Assembly (NCBI RefSeq): GCF_013085545.1 | Contig: NZ_CP039543.1 | Location: 2,356,001 to 2,420,000, forward strand | Reading direction: 5' to 3' | DNA length: 64,000 nucleotides | DNA from: Oceanidesulfovibrio marinus | GTDB taxonomy: Bacteria > Desulfobacterota > Desulfovibrionia > Desulfovibrionales > Desulfovibrionaceae | Shown: piece after piece, positions 58,396 through 64,000 of the stretch | Layout of the letters: each line of letters starts with the position of its first letter | Position numbering within the stretch: position 1 is the first letter of the stretch | The notes under the pieces: generated by a model | Databases searched by the model: none | What the model was told of the DNA's origin: nothing | What the model saw: only the letters and a program-made list of their open reading frames with translations | Made by a program: the position numbers and the translations under genes

Positions 58396-59376
58396 ATGTT
58401 CGCACCATTCGAGTACGCCCAACCGAAAACGGTCTCCGATGCCGTGGAAGCCCTCAAATCCGAGGGCGCCGTGGTCCACGGCGGAGGTTCCGACCTGATA
58501 ACCTGCCTGCGCGAACACATCATCAACGCCACCAAGCTCGTCTCCCTCTCCGGCCTCGCTTCCGAGCTTTCCGGCGTGACGGCGGCCAACGGCGGCCTGC
58601 GTATCGGCGCGCTCACCACGCTGACCCACATCGTGGACAACCCGGACGTGAACGCCCGCTGTCCGGGCCTGGCCCAGGCCGCCCACGAGGTCGGCAGTCC
58701 GCAGCTCCGCAACCAGGGCACCATCGCCGGCAACATCTGCCAGAAGCCGCGCTGCTGGTACTACCGCGGGGAGTTCAACTGCATCCGCAAGGGCGGGCCC
58801 ATCTGCTACGCCGTGGGCGGTGAGAACCAGTTCCACTGCATCCTGGGTGGGGCCAACTGCTACATTGTCCATCCCTCGGACACCTCGCCCGCCCTGCTGG
58901 CCCTGGACGCCAAACTGACCATCATGGGCCCCGGCGGCACGCGCACCGACAAGATCGAGGACATCTTCATCCTGCCGGAAGACGACCCCATGCGCGAAAC
59001 CTCCATCGAACGGGACGAGTTCATCACGGCCGTGGACGTGCCCGCACAGCCCAAGGGGCCACGCTTCCACAACACGTACCGCAAGGTCCGCGCACGCCGC
59101 TCCTGGGACTTCGCCCTCTCCGGCCTGGCTCTGGCCCTGGCCATGGACGGCAAGCGCGTGATTGCCGGGCGCGCCGTGCTCTCCGGTGCAGCGCCGGTGC
59201 CGTGGCGCTCGCACGAGCTGGAGCAGGCCATCATGGGCAAGGAGCTCACGCCCGACGTCATCGACAAGGCTGCCGAGGCGGCCATGGCCGACGCCGAACC
59301 GATGAGCAAGAACGCGTACAAGATACCGCTTTTCAAGGGGATGGTGCGCGAAGAGCTGGCCAAGGCCGCGGCCTGA
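58396..59376 (+). CDS. Molybdenum hydroxylase, FAD subunit with extra cysteine cluster
   Basis: A 326-residue FAD-binding protein (AVVHGGGSDLI and NQGTIAGNIC). An insert holds six cysteines (115, 120, 129, 137, 148, 155), as in the PaoB/YagS and hydroxybenzoyl-CoA reductase beta type, where four bind a [4Fe-4S] cluster. Two ATGs are close; AAGGAG fits the second (58396) with an eight-base spacer, and is only two bases from the first (58390), so the second is used. It is third in the operon. Confidence 0.9.
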   Translation: MFAPFEYAQPKTVSDAVEALKSEGAVVHGGGSDLITCLREHIINATKLVSLSGLASELSGVTAANGGLRIGALTTLTHIVDNPDVNARCPGLAQAAHEVGSPQLRNQGTIAGNICQKPRCWYYRGEFNCIRKGGPICYAVGGENQFHCILGGANCYIVHPSDTSPALLALDAKLTIMGPGGTRTDKIEDIFILPEDDPMRETSIERDEFITAVDVPAQPKGPRFHNTYRKVRARRSWDFALSGLALALAMDGKRVIAGRAVLSGAAPVPWRSHELEQAIMGKELTPDVIDKAAEAAMADAEPMSKNAYKIPLFKGMVREELAKAAA

Positions 59377-59389
59377 TCCCTGCGCGGAC

Positions 59390-60559
59390 ATGAAAACGTA
59401 CAGGACGATGGTGGCATGGCTGACCGAGGGCCGGCCCACGGCGCTGGCCTCGGTTGTGTCCAACAACGGCGCCGGACCACGCAAGGCCGGTGCGAGGCTC
59501 GCCGTAACCAGAACCGGCGAGACCGCCGGCTCGGTGGGCGGTGGCCTGCTGGAGGCCGCCGTCGTGCGTACAGCCCGGCAATGTCTGGCCGACGACGCCT
59601 CGGCCCTGCTCGATTACGACCTCGACGGCTCCGACGCCGCCAAGAACGGCATGGTCTGCGGTGGTTGCGCGAGACTCTTTGTGGAGTCCGTCCGGCCGCA
59701 CCCCAATGAGTCGGCCCTGTTCGAAAACGCCACCAACTCCCTCTGCAATGGAAATGGCTGCGCCGCCCCGTTTCTGGTCAGCGCGTACCGCGCCATGGGC
59801 CAGTCTCGCTCCCGGCTCGGCAGACTCCATCTGGCAACGGAGCAGGTTGGCGGAAAGCTCTCCCAGGTGCGGGTCTACAGCCGCTTGGGCGGGGTCTTGG
59901 CCCGTGACGCCGCAGAGGCCGCCGGCCTGCTTGCCCAGCCGCTTGGCGATGCAAAGCTTCATCTGGACCCCCTTGCCGCGGCCATGGAGGAAAGCGCGGC
60001 CGCACAGGAGCCCCGGCTCGCGGCCATTGGGGACGACGGCGATGTGCTGCTTTGCATTACGCCCCTGGTGCGCCGCAAGCATGTCTACATCTTCGGAGCC
60101 GGCCACGTGGGCCGGGAGGTGGCGGCCCTGGCCGGCCGCTGCGATTTCGAGCCCCACCTGGTGGACGACCGCCCCGAATTTCTCACGGACAGCTGGCTGG
60201 CCGAGGCGCCCGGCGCTGAACGCGCTGTCACCCATCTTATCGGCAACTGGGACGGCGCGCTGAGCTGTCTGATGCCGCCGGAGCACAGCTATATGGTCAT
60301 CGTCACGCGGGGTTACCGCAACGACGAGGCTGCGCTGGACTGGTCGCTCCGGGCGAACGCGGCGTACATCGGCATGATAGGGTCGGCGCGAAAGCGCGAG
60401 CTGGTTTACGACGCCCTTGCGCAGCGCGGTATTCCCGACGATATCCTCGCAGATGTCTCCAGCCCCATCGGCCTGCCGATCAACGCCGACACGCCCCAGG
60501 AAATCGCCGTGGCCATTGTCGCGGAGCTCATCGCCCGCCGCGCACAGGCGACCGCCTAG
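59390..60559 (+). CDS. xdhC: XdhC/CoxI-family molybdenum cofactor insertion chaperone
   Basis: A 389-residue cytosolic protein with an N-terminal XdhC domain (SVGGGLLEAAV, GMVCGGCARLFVE) and a C-terminal Rossmann-like domain (YIFGAGHVGREVA, VTRGYRNDEAALDW). It matures and inserts the sulfurated Mo cofactor, as XdhC and PaoD do. It starts 13 bases after the FAD subunit stop and completes the operon. Insertion must occur before Tat export. Confidence 0.92.
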   Translation: MKTYRTMVAWLTEGRPTALASVVSNNGAGPRKAGARLAVTRTGETAGSVGGGLLEAAVVRTARQCLADDASALLDYDLDGSDAAKNGMVCGGCARLFVESVRPHPNESALFENATNSLCNGNGCAAPFLVSAYRAMGQSRSRLGRLHLATEQVGGKLSQVRVYSRLGGVLARDAAEAAGLLAQPLGDAKLHLDPLAAAMEESAAAQEPRLAAIGDDGDVLLCITPLVRRKHVYIFGAGHVGREVAALAGRCDFEPHLVDDRPEFLTDSWLAEAPGAERAVTHLIGNWDGALSCLMPPEHSYMVIVTRGYRNDEAALDWSLRANAAYIGMIGSARKRELVYDALAQRGIPDDILADVSSPIGLPINADTPQEIAVAIVAELIARRAQATA

Positions 60560-60703
60560 ACAGCCCCGCCCCTGCCCGTTCAGTCGGGCCGAAGCGCCAT
60601 GCACGCATCCGCAAAAGAACCTGTGCGGCCGTCCGCCTGTAGGCCATGTTTCGGGCGCTGACGCGGCGTCGCGCGTCTGGTGTGTGGATTCACGAAAAGA
60701 GTA

Positions 60704-60787
60704 AATAAAAAAGGCGAGTTCCAAACCGCACGCCGGCGCACTATGCGCCGTTCCCCCCGCCGATTCGAGAACTCACCTTTTTTTGTG
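60704..60787. terminator. Structured bidirectional element, probable terminator between convergent genes
   Basis: In the otherwise gene-free 60560-60875, AAGGCGAGTTC (60711-60721) pairs with GAACTCACCTT (60769-60779) with one mismatch, flanked by A- and T-runs on both sides. Nested inside is CGGCGCA/TGCGCCG (60734-60750). xdhC and the membrane-protein gene converge here, so a shared terminator is simplest; the long loop leaves a small RNA possible. Confidence 0.5.
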
Positions 60788-60875
60788 AGTATAGAGTACT
60801 CCCCATTACTTTGCCAAGCATTTTTTGGCAATTGATTGACAGCCCGATACAGCTCCAGGGGGCAGACTGCCGGCG

Positions 60876-61451
60876 CTACACGAAACGGTAGAGCGTTTGC
60901 CTGAGAATATCAAAATATTCCAGGTAATAGTATAACGCCACCGCCGTGACGACAGCTGTAAGCGCCGTAAACACCAGGGAGTTCATGGGCAGCCGGACCG
61001 CCTTGACGAGCACCTCCAGGAACATGGCCACGATCATCGCGCAGAGGAACGTCATCAGCCCCAGGCACCCAGCCACGGCGAGCTTGAGGTAGCCGGCCCA
61101 GGTGGCCGGGTCCCCGATATCCGGAAAGAACTGGCGTATGGCCTTGAGGTAATCGCCGTCCTCGGCCAGGCTGTTCTCCCGGAACACATAGACCGTGGCC
61201 GCCAGCAGGCCGGCCAGCAGCAGAAACGCCAGCACCCCACGCAGCAACGCCATCTTCATGGCCCGCTTCTGGCGCAGCCTGTCCTCGTCCAGCCACTCCT
61301 CCATGTCCAGCGCCACGATGCCGAGGGCGGACGCCTCCTGTTGCACGGCCTGCTGCGCCGGCGGCTCCGCCGCAATGGACTCCAGCGCGCTGACCCGTGT
61401 ATGGAGCGCTTCGATAAAGTCCTCTATCCGTCGCCTCGTTTTCTTGTCCAT
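60876..61451 (-). CDS. Membrane protein of unknown function
   Basis: A 191-residue protein with a charged N-terminal helical region (MDKKTRRRIEDFIEALHTRVSALE, possibly coiled coil, to about 70), then three hydrophobic segments (about 72-90, 125-150, 155-180). The short periplasmic loop lies between the first and second. No family is recognised. The ATG at 61451 has GGAG upstream; a frame extension is rejected. It is divergent from the TPR/CHAT-like gene. Confidence 0.7.
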   Translation of the reverse strand: MDKKTRRRIEDFIEALHTRVSALESIAAEPPAQQAVQQEASALGIVALDMEEWLDEDRLRQKRAMKMALLRGVLAFLLLAGLLAATVYVFRENSLAEDGDYLKAIRQFFPDIGDPATWAGYLKLAVAGCLGLMTFLCAMIVAMFLEVLVKAVRLPMNSLVFTALTAVVTAVALYYYLEYFDILRQTLYRFV

Positions 61452-61695
61452 TGCAGCTCCACCACCTCTCAATGTCTTGCCCTATAGGCATCTGTCATTG
61501 TATAGAAATATTCTAGAAATTTAGGGCGCTTCATAGTACAGCGTCTTGGAGCCGGCAACCGGCCCGCGGCACATCGTGCGCTGCCGCTGCCCGCCATGCG
61601 TTCAACCGGTCCACTGAAGCCGGATAGTGCCGCATCTTGCTCCCTGACGGAAGTCTTTTTGGCCGCTTCCGGCCGGGAGACTATGTAAAACGATT

Positions 61696-63873
61696 GTGAA
61701 CACCGACAGCCCCCATAGCACCAACGGCGCGTCCGTGACTCCGACCAGGCGCATACCAGGCGTCCCGGCGGCTCTTCTGCGCCTGCTGCCCGCAGGTATC
61801 GAGGCCCCGGTGGCTGCCGCCGTTCTCATGCTGATTCTCGCCGCAATCGTCCTGGTCTTTTACGGCGTCATCGTCACGACCCACGCCTTTGGAACCAGTG
61901 GCGGGTCCGAGAGCCCGGAGACGCTGTTCCGGCGCGGCCGCATCGGCGAAAGCCTGGCCCGCGGCGCGCGGCGTGTGCAGGACGCCGTGGAAGAGCATGG
62001 CCAGATCAGCCCGGAGTCCGGCTCGGCATACATCGCCTTGGCGCAGTTGCAGGAGTCCTCGGGGGACCGCGCGCAGGCTCTGGACCTGCTGGACCAAGCC
62101 GGCCTCATTGCGGATCGCCTGGCGCAAGCCTCGCCGCAGGAGGCCGCGCTCTGCTATCTGGATCTCGCGGCCGTGTACCTCGAAACAGGTGAGCTCTCCC
62201 GGGCCGAAAAAGCGGCCGCACACGCCGCGGACATCGCGGCCAAGGTCGGCGATCCTGACCTGCGCATCCGGGCCCTTTCCCTGCTCGGCGCAACGTTGGC
62301 CAATGCGGACCGGTCCGAAATATCCCTGCGGGCGTTCCAGCAAGCCCTGGCCCTGGCCGAGAAGCTCCCGCACAACACCCTGCCCGACAGGGCGTCGCTG
62401 CGGCTGGATGCGGCCCGCGCCGCAATCCTGTCCAAAGACGGCGAGCAGGTCCGCGCTCTCCTCCATCGCGTTCGTGCCGACCTGGACGGCGACCAGAGCC
62501 CGGAGGCGATACTTGCCGGGCTGCATGCCTCGGCGCTGGAGGCGCGGATGCTGGCGGCGGAAAACCACTCCGCCAACGCCGTGGAGCTAGCCCACGCAAC
62601 CCTGGGCGTGGCCGGCACGCTGCCCGCCGACCTGCAGCAACGCTTTGCGCGAAACGCCGGGCCCGATCTCCTGGAAGCCATGAATCTTTGCGCGGCGCAA
62701 CCCGCCGGAGCCCGTTCGGCACTGGGTTTTCTGGAGCGGCTGGACACCTTCTTCGGCGACGTGCTGCCCGCGAACCATCCCTTGCGCATCCACACGCTGA
62801 AGCTGCTGGCCGACCTGGATTCCCTCTCAGGCAATCCGAAACGCTCGCTGGCCGTCAACGCCCGGCTGCTGGCCGCGCAGACGCCGCCCATAAGCCTGGA
62901 CCGCGCCGGCAACGGCTTCGACTCGCTCATGGACCGCGACGACAGGCTGATGCAGCTCCTCGCCCGGCTCGCGGCCGCGGAAGCGCCGTCGCAAAAGATA
63001 GCGACCCTGGCCTTCGGCTCCTGGCTTTCCCGGCGCGTGCTCTTTCCGCCCACCGGCATGCCCGCACTGCCGCTTTCAAGCCAGGCGGACGACTCGGCAG
63101 CCGTGGACGAGTTCGTCCGACTCACCGCGGCCATGGCCAGCGCGCGGCCAGACGCCAATGTCCATGGGCTCAATCCGGTCGCAGCGCGGCCCGCCATCCA
63201 GCCGGCGAGCTTTTCCGACGAGGCACGAACACGGCTGGAGGCCCTGTCGCAAGCCATCGCCGAGCGCCACGAGGCCTGGCGGCCCCTGCTGCAATGGATG
63301 CTGGGACGGTACGACGGCTATACCTCTGCCGTTGCATCCCTGGCCGCAACGCTGCCCCGTGACGGCGGCCTGCTCTTCTTCGCCCGCATCAAAACGCCGC
63401 CCGGAGCCGGGCACGCCAAGTCCGAGGAGCCGCATATCGTGGCATTCCTGCTGACACGGCCTGCGCAGGACGGCGCGGACAGCCGGATAGACATCATCGA
63501 TATCGGTCCGGTGGGTTCGGTCGAGAAAGTTCTGCGTGTCTGGCGGAGTGCAGGCGGGGAAGATTCCCAGCCCCAGGGCACCGACGCCGTGGCCAGCGGC
63601 CTGGCCGAGGTGGAGCTGTACTCCAGGCTGTGGACACCGATCCGCAGGGCCGCGCCGCACCTCGCCACCATCTGGATCGGCCCGGGCGATCCGCCCAGCC
63701 GCGGCCTGGCGAACCTGCCATTTGAATCGCTGCCCACGCCTGAGGGCAGACCGCTGGGCGTAGCCACATCGCTGAAAAGGCTGGACCGAGACGCGCTGCT
63801 GGACGCAATGCGTACGGCCGATCAGCCGGCCATCGTGGGGTTGTTGGGCAACGAGCCGGATTTCTCGCGATAG
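61696..63873 (+). CDS. Membrane-anchored TPR protein ending in a truncated CHAT-like domain
   Basis: A 725-residue protein. A membrane segment at about 38-60 is followed by TPR-like helical repeats (about 75-330, for example AIYLE TGELSRAEKAAAHAADI-type pairs) and a helical middle. The last 180 residues resemble the start of a CHAT peptidase domain: FARI..IVAFLLTR, ELYSRLWTPIRRAAPH and GLANLPFESLPTPEGRPLG, up to LLGNEPDF, where the protein stops. The region that would carry the catalytic His and Cys is absent, and a gene on the other strand begins 14 bases later, so the domain is cut short. It may be a degenerate or purely scaffolding protein. Confidence 0.8.
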   Translation: MNTDSPHSTNGASVTPTRRIPGVPAALLRLLPAGIEAPVAAAVLMLILAAIVLVFYGVIVTTHAFGTSGGSESPETLFRRGRIGESLARGARRVQDAVEEHGQISPESGSAYIALAQLQESSGDRAQALDLLDQAGLIADRLAQASPQEAALCYLDLAAVYLETGELSRAEKAAAHAADIAAKVGDPDLRIRALSLLGATLANADRSEISLRAFQQALALAEKLPHNTLPDRASLRLDAARAAILSKDGEQVRALLHRVRADLDGDQSPEAILAGLHASALEARMLAAENHSANAVELAHATLGVAGTLPADLQQRFARNAGPDLLEAMNLCAAQPAGARSALGFLERLDTFFGDVLPANHPLRIHTLKLLADLDSLSGNPKRSLAVNARLLAAQTPPISLDRAGNGFDSLMDRDDRLMQLLARLAAAEAPSQKIATLAFGSWLSRRVLFPPTGMPALPLSSQADDSAAVDEFVRLTAAMASARPDANVHGLNPVAARPAIQPASFSDEARTRLEALSQAIAERHEAWRPLLQWMLGRYDGYTSAVASLAATLPRDGGLLFFARIKTPPGAGHAKSEEPHIVAFLLTRPAQDGADSRIDIIDIGPVGSVEKVLRVWRSAGGEDSQPQGTDAVASGLAEVELYSRLWTPIRRAAPHLATIWIGPGDPPSRGLANLPFESLPTPEGRPLGVATSLKRLDRDALLDAMRTADQPAIVGLLGNEPDFSR

Positions 63874-63886
63874 ACAGGGCTGGCGG

Positions 63887-64000
63887 TCAGCGCCGTGGGG
63901 GTATCATTCCCTGGACGGTGCGCACAAAGGCCTCGGCGTCGAGCGGACCGCTGATGACCGCATTGACGCCCGCGTTCAGGCACCGCCGCATCTCATCTTC
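63887..64000 (-). CDS. Response regulator receiver, C-terminal end only
   Basis: The last 37 codons of a gene entering from the right edge. Residues EMRRCLNAGVNAVISGPLDAEAF fit the final helix-strand-helix of a receiver domain, where the usual conserved Lys before Pro is Gly. A helix ends the protein (VRTVQGMIPPRR). Family is inferred from this short piece. Confidence 0.55.
   Translation of the reverse strand, partial: EDEMRRCLNAGVNAVISGPLDAEAFVRTVQGMIPPRR

Overview
The window looks like chromosome of an anaerobic sulfate-reducing member of the Desulfovibrionaceae or a close relative. This is inferred from the high-GC coding sequence, a class I hybrid-cluster protein behind an HcpR-type palindrome, a 1Fe superoxide reductase of the neelaredoxin type, a periplasmic molybdenum hydroxylase and many chemotaxis, PAS-kinase and c-di-GMP genes. 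No rRNA, tRNA or CRISPR array was seen. Gene starts were chosen mainly from Shine-Dalgarno (SD) spacing.

Region 1 (1-5.6 kb, minus strand) is a compact operon treZ - GH57 glucanase - treY joined by ATGA overlaps; treY runs off the left edge. Region 2 (5.6-9.4 kb, minus) holds a TetR regulator, a chemoreceptor, CheW and a small secreted protein. Region 3 (9.4-16.4 kb) is mixed: an asparagine-synthase-like protein, a cysteine-less rhodanese, a DUF2254 membrane protein, superoxide reductase and a PAP2 phosphatase.

Region 4 (16.4-25.6 kb, plus) is a tight operon glgE - treS/maltokinase - glgB - second treZ. With region 1 it covers the TreY/TreZ route from glucan to trehalose and the TreS-Mak-GlgE-GlgB route from trehalose to branched glucan. 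The TreS domain has Ala where the family has its acid/base Glu, so the link between the two routes is in doubt.

Region 5 (25.6-28.8 kb) is foreign in character: an intact IS481-type element with 27-bp inverted repeats and a perfect 7-bp target duplication sits against an AT-rich two-gene operon of unknown function. This pair is the best candidate here for an undescribed system.

Region 6 (29-49.5 kb) is signalling and small metabolism: a secreted beta-propeller protein, a cupin, two paralogous XRE-HTH/PAS/histidine kinase fusions flanking a PLP-fold enzyme that lacks the Schiff-base lysine and a DJ-1 protein, an orphan efflux adaptor, undecaprenol or diacylglycerol kinase, sulfotransferase, diguanylate cyclase, radical SAM protein and two further PAS kinases.

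Region 7 (49.6-64 kb) has an EamA exporter, a small gene bracketed by two copies of a modular hairpin repeat, hcp, an RRM protein, infA, a Tat-exported nitroreductase-fold protein, a four-gene periplasmic aldehyde-oxidase-type operon with its XdhC chaperone, a TPR protein ending in a truncated CHAT-like domain, and the tail of a response regulator gene at the right edge.
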